DNA from: Gillisia sp. Hel_I_86
GTDB lineage: Bacteria; Bacteroidota; Bacteroidia; Flavobacteriales; Flavobacteriaceae
Direction of reading: 5' to 3'
Assembly (NCBI RefSeq): GCF_007827275.1
Contig: NZ_VISE01000001.1
Coordinates: 2,232,001 to 2,296,000 of the forward strand
Length of the DNA: 64,000 bases
The position numbers and the translations under genes were made by a program. This document shows, piece after piece, positions 1-7,173 of the stretch. Each line of letters begins with the position of its first letter. Position 1 is the first letter of the stretch. The notes under the pieces are model-generated. The model did not search any database and was not told the origin of the DNA. It saw nothing but the letters and a program-made list of their open reading frames with translations.

Positions 1-493
1 GATGCGCTGGGCATCCAGGGATATTTATAACAGGTAAGCCTCCTTTTGAAACGTAGTCGTGACCTAAGAAGCCTCCTTTATTTTTCTTATGAAATTGTAA
101 ACCAGTTGATTCACTAGGGTTTGGCGCTACAGCGGGAATTCCTCCCCAAGTTGCACAATCTCCAATTGCAACTACATAGCCTGCAACCTTTGATAATTCT
201 TTAATCCAATCCATCATTGGTCTATCGGCAAAATAATTCATTGTCCCAGTATTATTAGGACCTTTTATTAAGGAACCTTCATATACCAGAATATCCATTT
301 GAACTTTTCCTGCTAAGATATCTTTTAAAAGATCTTGTACTTGATCTCCAATTTGTAATCCTGTAGTTGGATGCCAAAGAATATTAAGCCCGAAATCTGT
401 AATAAGTTCTACCACAGTTGGTTCTTCAGCGTTCAAAAAGGACATTGTGTTTCCACTACATGCACCTCCTTGTAACCATAAAACGTTTGCCAT
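1..493 (-). CDS. [NiFe] hydrogenase small subunit, 3'-truncated by window edge
   Basis: The reverse strand from an ATG at 493 is open to the window edge (164 codons). It starts MANVLWLQGGACSGNT and later shows GDCATWGG and NIPGCPAH. These are the cysteine motifs that hold the proximal [4Fe-4S] cluster of [NiFe] hydrogenase small subunits, which pass electrons from the Ni-Fe site of the large subunit. There is no Tat signal before the first motif, unlike classic membrane-bound group 1d enzymes. Family knowledge: small subunits without a signal peptide and with this N-terminus resemble groups 1h/1l (high-affinity, atmospheric H2 oxidisers; 1l was described from Bacteroidota). The subgroup call is inference, since the large subunit lies outside. 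About half of the expected protein is visible. Confidence 0.9.
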   Translation of the reverse strand, partial: MANVLWLQGGACSGNTMSFLNAEEPTVVELITDFGLNILWHPTTGLQIGDQVQDLLKDILAGKVQMDILVYEGSLIKGPNNTGTMNYFADRPMMDWIKELSKVAGYVVAIGDCATWGGIPAVAPNPSESTGLQFHKKNKGGFLGHDYVSKGGLPVINIPGCPAH

Positions 494-1550
494 AAAATGT
501 TGGGTTTTGATTAGATTAAGATTCGAAAATAACAAAAATATTTCTATTTTCAAAATTCGAATAATCAATTTGATAAATTAATTGCCAATATTTTATAAAA
601 AAAAATATATAACGGTAATAATTTCAAAAAACTAAATTTTTGGCAATTTATTAGAGAAGTTAGAATAGCTCCAAAAGCCCTAAAAATTAAATATCAGGTA
701 TTTTACACATAAATCGGTAAACTCTGAATAGTTCTATAAAATGGTCGTTTTATGCGACTATAGTAAACGAAAATAGGAGGTAAAGAAACTAAAGTCTCAT
801 TTTCCGTCTTTTTTAGTAGTATTGTTAATTGACCTTTTATGAGACAAAGTATAGTGGTTCTTAACTCTTTAATCAGCACATTCCCCAGCATTTCGCGAAA
901 AGCTACATTCCGGAAAAAGAGCTTCACTACATAAGTCTTGGACACAATCCCCAATTTCAGCTTTCCATTCCGTTAACCCTTCCCGCTACGCTGGAACGGG
1001 ACACTTCATTCCTGAGCCAAAATCGTGAATCAAGTCCGCTTTTCATTGGAAAGTCATCACTTCGATTTTCTTAACAGTATTTTCGGCGCGGTCTTCTTGA
1101 GCCCTTACTCGAAAATCCTTAAAAACCGAACCGCTGCCTTACACATTTTAAGGGGTTTATAATGGATAGAGCCTTCAATGTTTTTCGGGTCGTCGAAAAA
1201 CAGGCACGACATAACCAATTCTAAATTAAACACAGCTGCTTATATCGCTTAACTGCCGGTACGCTCAAACTCAACTGCGTTTAAAAGAATTGCTAATGCC
1301 CTTATGGAACTTGTCAAGACTATACAAGTTTTAGTGAAAAATAAGGTTTCTACTTCCTTGAAATTCCAAGGAATTTACTACGTCGCAAACACACCTGATT
1401 TTATCCCAAAAAGTCTGGACAAAACCCACTCTATCCATTGTGCGGTGCACAGAAGAAAAGAACAAACACCCCTTAAAATTTAATTCAGTTTAAATCAAAT
1501 AGGGGAAATATAAACCAGTCTGTAACAAAGCAGGCACAAATCTTTTTATT
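494..1550. other. Gene-free stretch between hydrogenase and ssb
   Basis: About 1 kb with no ORF I trust. The first 200 bases are very AT-rich and must hold the hydrogenase promoter. The rest is more GC-rich, with several short open frames on both strands that resemble no family I know. Such non-coding tracts are common beside ssb in Bacteroidota conjugative elements; a structured RNA or element control region is possible but not shown. Confidence 0.5.
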
Positions 1551-1895
1551 ATGAGTACTATTAAAAATCACGTACAGTTAATTGGAAACGTTGGACAAGA
1601 GCCAACCATTACGAACCTTGAAAGCGGAAAGAAAGTAGCCCGTTTTTCATTAGCAACAAATGAGTATTACAAGGACAAAGAAGGCAACAAGCAAACGGAC
1701 ACGAATTGGCATACCGTAGTAGCTTGGGGCAAAACTGCCGAAATTGTAGAGAAGTATGTTGTTAAAGGCAAAGAAGTTGGAATATCGGGAAAGCTTAAAA
1801 CCCGAAGTTATACAAATGATGATAACGAACAACGCTATGTTACGGAAGTTGTAGCCGATGAAATTCTATTACTTGGAAGCAAAGACGACAAGTAA
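1551..1895 (+). CDS. ssb: Single-stranded DNA-binding protein, mobile-element type
   Basis: A 114-residue OB-fold protein beginning MSTIKNHVQLIGNVGQEP, with the SSB pattern FSLATNEYYKDKEG, WHTVVAWGKTAE and GKEVGISGKLKTRSY. It coats single-stranded DNA. It is shorter than chromosomal SSBs and lacks the acidic tail ending in DIPF that recruits replication partners, as is usual for SSBs carried by conjugative elements. An intrinsic terminator follows 11 bases after the stop. Together with DUF6876, the mobilisation remnant and the integrase it marks this end of the window as element-derived. Confidence 0.92.
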   Translation: MSTIKNHVQLIGNVGQEPTITNLESGKKVARFSLATNEYYKDKEGNKQTDTNWHTVVAWGKTAEIVEKYVVKGKEVGISGKLKTRSYTNDDNEQRYVTEVVADEILLLGSKDDK

Positions 1896-1905
1896 ATCTT
1901 AAAAT

Positions 1906-1945
1906 GAAAGAGGGCGTAACAGTCGAAAGATGCGCCCTCTTTTTC
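1906..1945 (+). terminator. Intrinsic terminator after ssb
   Basis: Perfect stem AAAGAGGGCG / CGCCCTCTTT with a 16-base loop, followed by a T run. It ends the ssb transcript. Confidence 0.85.
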
Positions 1946-1973
1946 ATTATTCACACTTTAAATAAAATGTACA

Positions 1974-2354
1974 ATGAAAGCACAAGTTAACGAAATTAAG
2001 GAAGGATTGCAACATTTTCACGGAACGGAAATGTTCTATCAAATCCCATTATTAAGAACACGTTTTACAGACGGACTAAAATATCTTGCCAATATAGCAG
2101 ATTGTTTTTGGTTAATCACGGACACTTCCGTAATTGCAAAAAGTCTGATGAGCCGAAGTGAATTTATTACCATTGACTTCAAAAGATTGCCCGAAGAAAA
2201 ACAAGATTATTCTGGTTATGAAGCTGAAATAATTTACAGCGATGGCAATGATAATATTCTAGAAAAACACGGCTATCGGGTTACCGATTTTCCACTTGAT
2301 GAACTGCGGTTGTTTTTTGTAAATGGCACGCTGATGTTGCCAAGCGAATACTAA
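1974..2354 (+). CDS. DUF6876 family protein
   Basis: A 126-residue protein with the family core: a FHGTE motif near residue 15, then TDGLKYLANIADCFWLITD. This family of unknown function is found almost only on Bacteroidota plasmids and conjugative transposons. No signal peptide or membrane segment is visible, so it is probably cytoplasmic. It follows ssb on the same strand but behind a terminator, so it probably has its own promoter. Family recognition is from memory; the function is unknown. Confidence 0.7.
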   Translation: MKAQVNEIKEGLQHFHGTEMFYQIPLLRTRFTDGLKYLANIADCFWLITDTSVIAKSLMSRSEFITIDFKRLPEEKQDYSGYEAEIIYSDGNDNILEKHGYRVTDFPLDELRLFFVNGTLMLPSEY

Positions 2355-2365
2355 ATTTTGAAGCT

Positions 2366-2563
2366 ATGATGTATATTAAATTTCAAGATTTGAGTATGGA
2401 AAAACAAGAGGAACTTTTTCAGGTTTCTAGAGAACACGTCATATATCTTTTTGGAGAATCTATTCAGAAATATGTTGACGAAACTGGAGCAGATTATGAT
2501 AAATTGATAGACGAAGAAATGATTAAAAATCTATACACTTACAACTTCGTTTTTAATATCTAA
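2366..2563 (+). CDS. Small acidic hypothetical protein
   Basis: A 65-residue acidic protein without cysteines, signal or membrane segment. It starts 11 bases after the DUF6876 stop, suggesting co-transcription, and is followed by a terminator hairpin. ATG codons at 2366 and 2369 are adjacent; either may be used. I do not recognise a family. Small genes of this size are usual in this part of Bacteroidota mobile elements. Confidence 0.6.
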   Translation: MMYIKFQDLSMEKQEELFQVSREHVIYLFGESIQKYVDETGADYDKLIDEEMIKNLYTYNFVFNI

Positions 2564-2585
2564 TTTCCTAAAGTTAGTTTTTAAG

Positions 2586-2611
2586 CACCTCTAAAGTTTA
2601 GGGGTGTTTTT
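2586..2611 (+). terminator. Intrinsic terminator
   Basis: Stem CACCTCTAAA / TTTAGGGGTG (one G-T pair) with a very short loop, followed by TTTTT. It closes the DUF6876 transcript. Confidence 0.75.
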
Positions 2612-2799
2612 GTATGCAATTTATATCAAGTCAATAAAAAAACGTATCTTTATATCGCTGGAAATACAGCACACAAATTAAAGTAAGGTTATCCACTTTT
2701 CGACTTTCGCCGATAACCGTACACATCGAAATATAACATATCGGAAAATTATTTTCCTAAAATGGCAATCGGTTTTTTAACCAGATTGGATGGATTTTT

Positions 2800-2871
2800 G
2801 TCACGCTTGCGCGTGACGAAAAGGAATAGCAAGAGGGTAACACGCTACGCGATGTTTCGGATTCCTTTTCG
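2800..2871. repeat. Nested inverted repeats, possible oriT
   Basis: A perfect 7-bp hairpin GTCACGC / GCGTGAC with a 4-base loop (2800-2817) runs straight into the left arm of a second perfect inverted repeat, CGAAAAGGAAT (2817-2827) and ATTCCTTTTCG (2861-2871). The tract lies in a 430-bp gene-free gap just upstream of a mobilisation-protein remnant, where mobilisable Bacteroidota elements usually keep their transfer origin. The oriT role is inference. Confidence 0.4.
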
Positions 2872-2993
2872 TTTTCAAATAGCTGATTACCAGCGATTTG
2901 AATATATTTTAATTTCCTGACAATCAACGATTTGCGACAAACGGGCTTGAAACGCCCATTTTTAGGGAAGATTTTGCGACAAATCGGCGAAAT

Positions 2994-3122
2994 ATGGACA
3001 CTTTTATAGGAATTAGATTCAAAAAGGAAACAGCAAAACGTTTTCAAGAATTTTCAAGAACACACTTTAAATCGCATACAGAAGCGATGGCACCGATGCT
3101 CGATTTTTTCTTCAATTTCTAA
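2994..3122 (+). pseudogene. Truncated BfmA/BtgA-like mobilisation protein
   Basis: An ATG at 2994 opens a 42-codon frame. It begins MDTFIGIRFKKETAKRFQEF, continues through THFKSHTEAM and MLDFFF, and stops at 3120-3122. This matches, from memory, the N-terminal helix-rich segment of BfmA/BtgA-family mobilisation proteins, which continue well past this point in intact copies. The region therefore looks like the surviving N-terminus of a broken gene. It could instead be a short DNA-binding protein in its own right. No relaxase gene follows; the integrase comes next on the other strand. Confidence 0.5.
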
Positions 3123-3383
3123 TAATTGCTTTTCTAGATTTTGAGCGAGTAAATGTAACTTCATGCCATACCTAATTACAGAGTTAGCAACTGTTAATAG
3201 TACGGTCGATATTAGATAAGGTAATTACAAAGAATTATGTTGTTGACGTTCTATAGACAGTTTTTTACTGGAAAACTGCAGAAATTATGCCTTTTTAAAT
3301 TTTTTTCTAATTCTAATTTCTTTAGGTGATAAAAACTGGTTTAGAATACTAGAGCGATATTTCTCTTTATTATAATTTACTTT

Positions 3384-4589
3384 TTAAAAATTAATTACAC
3401 TGTCCAAAGCATCATCAGCATCTTTGTGAATGAAATTTGCTTGATAGCGAATGGTAGTTGTTACAGAAGAATGACGATATAATTTTTGCAGCATCTGAAT
3501 AGGGATTTTATCCCCAGATATATTCCCGAAACTATGTCTTGCGATGTGCATACTGATATTCTTTTTAATTCCCAATTGCTTAGCAGCAATCTTTAATCTT
3601 CTGTTTACATTTCGAGTGATTGATTGTGTTCTTTTTGAAATTTCCTCAGTATTATTAAGGTCTGTATCCCTCAATTGAGGAAACACTAGTCCATTGCTTT
3701 CTGATTCATCCTTATAGTTATTGAATATTTCAGTTGCCTTCTCAGGAACTTTAAGTGAAACCAGTTTACTATTTTTATTCATTCTATAAAGCAGTCTGCC
3801 ATCATTAAAATCCGTCCACTTTAATTGAAGGACATCACCAACCCGAATACCAGCAAAATAAAAACTGATTAGCCAAATATGAATTGCTTTTTGCTGAGCT
3901 TCTGTAATATCTTGAGCATTTTCTAACTTTTGTATTTCATCTGAAGTAAAGCCTATTTTTTGAGATTCAGGAATTCTAATTGTCATTTTGCCTTTACCAA
4001 AAGGATATAGCCCTCTGTCCGTAATAGATTCTGCAATAGCAAGATTATAAATTGTTCTGATTAAAATAAGGTAGTTTACAACCGTTCTAGGGGAAAGCTT
4101 TTTGCTATATATTAAATAGGTTTCAAATTTCTTTAGTAAGACAACATTTAACTTGTTAAAAGGAAGCACGTCCTTATTTAAAAATTCCTTAAACTTTTTT
4201 AAACGGCCAAACTCAGTATCATATTGATGATGTTTATTTCTATTTTTAAGATTATTAAGGTGCATATTTGCAACAACAAAGAAATCAAAGCCCTTGTTTT
4301 CTACTATCTTGTTTCTAATTTCTGCAACTGATTCGTACTCTGGTTTCATCTCAGATTTTAAAACCTTATCATTAGCTTCTGCAACTTTACTGACAATAAA
4401 ATTATTGAGCACCTTTGAGTTTGGATGGGACTTCCGAACGTTACGATTTTTTTCGTCCCAAAATTTTTCATCAATATATTGCCCCGTATTTAGGAAAGAA
4501 CTTTTACGGTCTTTAGTTATCCGTATAGCAATAGGGAACCGTCCAGCTTTATTCTTCTTTTTTCTCAAAACTACTCTTACCGTTGCCAT
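3384..4589 (-). CDS. Tyrosine recombinase / integrase
   Basis: A 401-residue site-specific recombinase. The N-terminal arm-binding domain covers roughly residues 1-90, a SAM-like core-binding domain about 100-200, and the catalytic domain about 215-395. The first catalytic arginine is in AGIRVGDVLQLKW, the H-x-x-R box in HIARHSFGN, and the nucleophilic tyrosine in TTTIRYQAN. Length and layout are normal for Bacteroidota integrases of conjugative elements. Its start lies about 160 bp from a tRNA-Met fragment with tandem arm-like repeats on both sides, so this enzyme very likely made or used that attachment site. It looks intact. Confidence 0.93.
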   Translation of the reverse strand: MATVRVVLRKKKNKAGRFPIAIRITKDRKSSFLNTGQYIDEKFWDEKNRNVRKSHPNSKVLNNFIVSKVAEANDKVLKSEMKPEYESVAEIRNKIVENKGFDFFVVANMHLNNLKNRNKHHQYDTEFGRLKKFKEFLNKDVLPFNKLNVVLLKKFETYLIYSKKLSPRTVVNYLILIRTIYNLAIAESITDRGLYPFGKGKMTIRIPESQKIGFTSDEIQKLENAQDITEAQQKAIHIWLISFYFAGIRVGDVLQLKWTDFNDGRLLYRMNKNSKLVSLKVPEKATEIFNNYKDESESNGLVFPQLRDTDLNNTEEISKRTQSITRNVNRRLKIAAKQLGIKKNISMHIARHSFGNISGDKIPIQMLQKLYRHSSVTTTIRYQANFIHKDADDALDSVINF

Positions 4590-4623
4590 ATTAAAACTAT
4601 TAGATTATAAAGATAATCATTTT

Positions 4624-4645
4624 AGGTACAACATAGGTACAACAT
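4624..4645. repeat. Tandem 11-bp repeat, left integrase arm sites
   Basis: Two perfect head-to-tail copies of AGGTACAACAT, between the integrase start and the tRNA fragment. Close relatives of these repeats appear on the far side of the fragment. They are probably arm-type binding sites for the integrase N-terminal domain. Confidence 0.55.
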
Positions 4646-4750
4646 TTGTTGGTTTTGTTTGATATTATATGTTGACAAATTATATTAAATAGTATATAAA
4701 TAGCTGATTTAGAGTGTTTTTAGGTTAAATTGATAGCATAGTATCAAAAA

Positions 4751-4793
4751 CTCATAACCCGAAGGTCACTGGTTCGAGTCCAGTTCCCGCTAC
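4751..4793 (+). other. 3' fragment of tRNA-Met(CAT): attachment-site core
   Basis: From the anticodon loop CTCATAA onward, the sequence reads as the 3' part of an elongator tRNA-Met. It has the anticodon stem strand, variable loop, a complete T-arm (ACTGG TTCGAGT CCAGT), the acceptor strand TCCCGCT and a discriminator A. The 5' half is absent, with unrelated AT-rich DNA upstream. Such 3' duplicates are left when an integrase recombines at a tRNA gene. The fragment is followed by a terminator like those behind tRNA genes. Confidence 0.85.
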
Positions 4794-4803
4794 TAGCAAA
4801 GAC

Positions 4804-4835
4804 AAGGCTTCACAGAAATGTGGAGCCTTTCTTGT
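4804..4835 (+). terminator. Terminator behind the tRNA-Met fragment
   Basis: Stem AAGGCTTCACA / TGTGGAGCCTT (one G-T pair) with a GAAA loop and a T-rich tail. It has the typical form of a terminator downstream of a tRNA gene and travelled with the att core. Confidence 0.8.
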
Positions 4836-4840
4836 TTTTA

Positions 4841-4862
4841 ATAGGTACAGAATAGGTACAGA
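4841..4862. repeat. Tandem 11-bp repeat, right arm-like sites
   Basis: Two perfect copies of ATAGGTACAGA with the same 11-bp period as the repeats at 4624-4645. They share the AGGTACA core and orientation. Their presence on the chromosome-like side of the att core is unexpected for a single integrated element. Confidence 0.5.
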
Positions 4863-5231
4863 ATAATGTGATTTTAAAGACATCATTCTAATTGATGTTA
4901 AATCATTTTATTTGACCTTAAATTTTATGAATTATTTAATTTTGCCATTAAAAGGATTCTTCTGAAGCGTTGGTATTTCTGTTATAAAATAGTTTAGTAT
5001 GAACTCTTAATGCATTTTTACATACCTCTCAATGGTATTGAATGACTTAAATTCAGAGTTTTCGACTTTGCTATACCAATGTGCCATTTTAATTACTCCA
5101 CAACTTTTGAGATAGGTCCTTTAAAAGTTTACTTATTTGTATTCTTAGCCACACACACACACTCAATCGATCTACTGAGGTAAATTCAAGTATATTTTAA
5201 AATTGAATTAACTCCATCCGAAATTTCCTCT
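4863..5231. other. Gene-free stretch before sulfur module
   Basis: About 370 bp of AT-rich DNA with no convincing ORF, RNA or repeat, apart from a short (AC)n tract near 5150. Confidence 0.5.
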
Positions 5232-5275
5232 GTTACAATTGTTACTGTAGATCCCATTACATAAATCTAATTTTG
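5232..5275 (+). promoter_or_regulatory. GTTAC-N4-GTTAC site plus -7 box
   Basis: The sequence GTTAC-AATT-GTTAC (left half-site one mismatch from GTAAC) occupies 5232-5245. A consensus Bacteroidota -7 box TAATTTTG follows at 5268-5275, 22 bp downstream. Same geometry as six other promoters here; it drives the TauE-rhodanese-methyltransferase operon. Confidence 0.7.
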
Positions 5276-5297
5276 TCTTGAATTTAAAAACTAGTAG

Positions 5298-6113
5298 ATG
5301 GAATTACTTGAGATATTTGGTTATATAAGTGCGATTATAATTGGGATATCACTAGGCTTAATAGGAGGGGGAGGATCTATTCTTGCCGTGCCAGTACTGG
5401 CATATTTATTCTCCATGGGTGAGAGGGTAGCTACGGCTTACTCATTGTTTATAGTTGGAGCTAGTGCCCTAGTAGGTGGTATTCAACAACATTATAAAGG
5501 TTATGTGGACTGGAAAACTGCGATAATTTTCGGGATACCAGCTATAATAGGTGTAACTGTGGTGAGGCATTATGTAGTTCCGGCATTACCGGAAACCTTA
5601 TTTTATATTCAGGACTTTGAATTTACCAGAAGGATGGCCATGTTTGGGTTATTTGCTGTGCTAATGATACCAGCTGCTTTTTCCATGTTACGTAAAAAAA
5701 GTACTGATGGTCAAAACAATTTAGAGAAACAGGTTAAGTATAATTATCCGCTCATTTTGGCTGAAGGTCTCATCGTTGGTGCAATTACTGGAATGATTGG
5801 AGCGGGAGGCGGATTTCTAATCATCCCGGCATTGGTAATTTTGGCTAATATTGAAATGAAAACTGCGGTGGGAACTTCGCTAATTATTATAGCCTTTAAA
5901 TCCTTGTTAGGATTCTTCCTTGGAGACGCATTGACTATGGAGGTTGACTGGACCTTCCTTGGAGTAATTATAAGCCTTTCTTTTATAGGTATTTTCCTAG
6001 GATCCTTTTTAAGTAACTACATTAATGGCGAACGTCTAAAAAAAGGTTTCGGTTACTTTATATTTCTTATGGCCGGATTTATTTTTTACATGGAATTTTT
6101 TGTCAAAAATTAA
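5298..6113 (+). CDS. TauE/SafE family sulfite exporter
   Basis: A 271-residue polytopic membrane protein with the internal duplication of the TauE/SafE (DUF81) family. Glycine-rich helices occur near the N-terminus (SLGLIGGGGSILAVP) and again midway (GMIGAGGGFLIIP). Members export sulfite, sulfoacetate or related anions across the inner membrane. The gene heads an operon with a rhodanese 24 bases downstream and a methyltransferase 15 bases after that, under the shared GTAAC-type promoter. Export of sulfite made by the persulfide dioxygenase at 7174 is the likely job (inference). The ATG at 5298 sits 22 bases after the -7 box. Confidence 0.88.
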   Translation: MELLEIFGYISAIIIGISLGLIGGGGSILAVPVLAYLFSMGERVATAYSLFIVGASALVGGIQQHYKGYVDWKTAIIFGIPAIIGVTVVRHYVVPALPETLFYIQDFEFTRRMAMFGLFAVLMIPAAFSMLRKKSTDGQNNLEKQVKYNYPLILAEGLIVGAITGMIGAGGGFLIIPALVILANIEMKTAVGTSLIIIAFKSLLGFFLGDALTMEVDWTFLGVIISLSFIGIFLGSFLSNYINGERLKKGFGYFIFLMAGFIFYMEFFVKN

Positions 6114-6137
6114 GAAACAATTTAAATTTTAAAGAAA

Positions 6138-6455
6138 ATGGAAAACTTAACTACAAATGATTTTGCGAATAATATCAAAAATGATAAAGATGCTGTTATA
6201 ATTGATGTGCGAACTCCCAAAGAATGGAAAGATGGTGTTATACCTAATGCCAAATTGATCAATCTATTGGAACCAAATGTTTTTCAACAAGAAATCGCAA
6301 AATTAGATACAGATAAAAACTATTATATATACTGCCGTAGTGGAAATCGGAGCGGACAGGCTTGCCAGTTAATGGATTCCAAAGGCTTTAATACCTATAA
6401 CCTTGAAGGAGGTATTTTGCAATGGGATGAAAAACTATCTGAACCGGCCTACTAA
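6138..6455 (+). CDS. Single-domain rhodanese sulfurtransferase
   Basis: A 105-residue cytoplasmic rhodanese domain. It has the DVRTPKEWKDGVIPNA entry motif and the active-site loop YCRSGNRSGQA, whose cysteine carries the persulfide. It moves sulfane sulfur between thiols, for example making glutathione- or bacillithiol-type persulfide for a dioxygenase. It sits between the TauE exporter and a methyltransferase in one operon, and a persulfide dioxygenase with its own rhodanese domains follows downstream. Confidence 0.92.
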   Translation: MENLTTNDFANNIKNDKDAVIIDVRTPKEWKDGVIPNAKLINLLEPNVFQQEIAKLDTDKNYYIYCRSGNRSGQACQLMDSKGFNTYNLEGGILQWDEKLSEPAY

Positions 6456-6470
6456 ATTTATTTATACAAG

Positions 6471-7076
6471 ATGAAAGGTAAATCAAAAGATTTTTGGGAA
6501 GAAAGATATAGTGAACAGGATTATGTGTATGGGGAACATCCAAATGTTTTCTTTCAGAATGAACTGGAAAAGTTAGAGCCTGCATCTATACTTCTTCCTG
6601 CTGATGGGGAAGGTCGAAACTCGGTTTTTGCCGCTAAAAAAGGCTGGCAGGTAACTGCCTTCGATCTTAGTAAGGCCGGGAAGGAAAAAGCAGATAAACT
6701 GGCGAAGAAAAATGAGGTGGAAATAAACTTTGAAGTTACTTCCGCAAAAGAATTTGAGAGCAACAAGAAATTTGAAGCAATCGCACTGATTTATGCTCAT
6801 TTTAATGCTGAAGAAAGGCCTGCTATTCATAAGCGCTTATTACAATTTTTAAAGCCCGGTGGAATTTTGATTTTTGAAGCTTTCTCTAAAAATCAACTGG
6901 ATTATAGTTCAGGTGGGCCTAAAGATGTTAAGATGCTTTTTTCCAACGAAGAAATCAGGAGTGAATTTAAAGGACTCAATATAGAATATTTGGAAGAGCT
7001 AAAAATAGAACAGCAGGAGGGGAAATACCATCAGGGGGAAAGTAGTGTCCTGCAAATGCTGGGAAGGAAGAACTAG
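6471..7076 (+). CDS. Class I SAM-dependent methyltransferase
   Basis: A 201-residue protein with a Rossmann-type methyltransferase fold. Visible parts are an FWEERYSEQDYVYGEHPN lead-in, a motif I region at ILLPADGEGRNSVFAAKKGW, the acidic FDLSKAGKEKA strand end and LKPGGILIFEAF near residue 135. The lead-in and short length recall TehB/thiopurine methyltransferase-like enzymes that methylate tellurite, selenite or small thiols. The substrate cannot be read from sequence; the sulfur operon suggests a thiol or chalcogen compound. Last gene of the TauE operon. Confidence 0.85.
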   Translation: MKGKSKDFWEERYSEQDYVYGEHPNVFFQNELEKLEPASILLPADGEGRNSVFAAKKGWQVTAFDLSKAGKEKADKLAKKNEVEINFEVTSAKEFESNKKFEAIALIYAHFNAEERPAIHKRLLQFLKPGGILIFEAFSKNQLDYSSGGPKDVKMLFSNEEIRSEFKGLNIEYLEELKIEQQEGKYHQGESSVLQMLGRKN

Positions 7077-7095
7077 TGCCGTATGTACTAAGTAA

Positions 7096-7139
7096 GTAAC
7101 AATTGTTACTGTAGGAATCAATAACATTGATCAATTTTA
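7096..7139 (+). promoter_or_regulatory. GTAAC-N4-GTTAC site upstream of persulfide dioxygenase
   Basis: Perfect palindrome GTAAC-AATT-GTTAC at 7096-7109. At the standard 22-bp distance lies only a weak -7 match, CAATTTTA (7132-7139), so this promoter may be more activator-dependent than the others or use a different start. Confidence 0.6.
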
Positions 7140-7173
7140 CAAAAGAAAATAATAAAATATAAAATTAATAATT

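Noticed and set aside
703-954. 83-codon reverse ORF upstream of the hydrogenase
   Set aside because: No family resemblance, no sensible start context, and similar-length chance frames surround it in a low-complexity non-coding tract.
2757-3047. 96-codon reverse ORF over the inverted repeats
   Set aside because: It runs across the hairpin region and overlaps the better-supported mobilisation-protein remnant on the other strand; composition is not protein-like.
4294-4662. 122-codon forward ORF overlapping the integrase
   Set aside because: Fully antisense to conserved integrase sequence.
4751-4793. Functional tRNA-Met gene
   Set aside because: The 5' half including acceptor, D-arm and anticodon 5' stem is absent, so it cannot fold as a tRNA.
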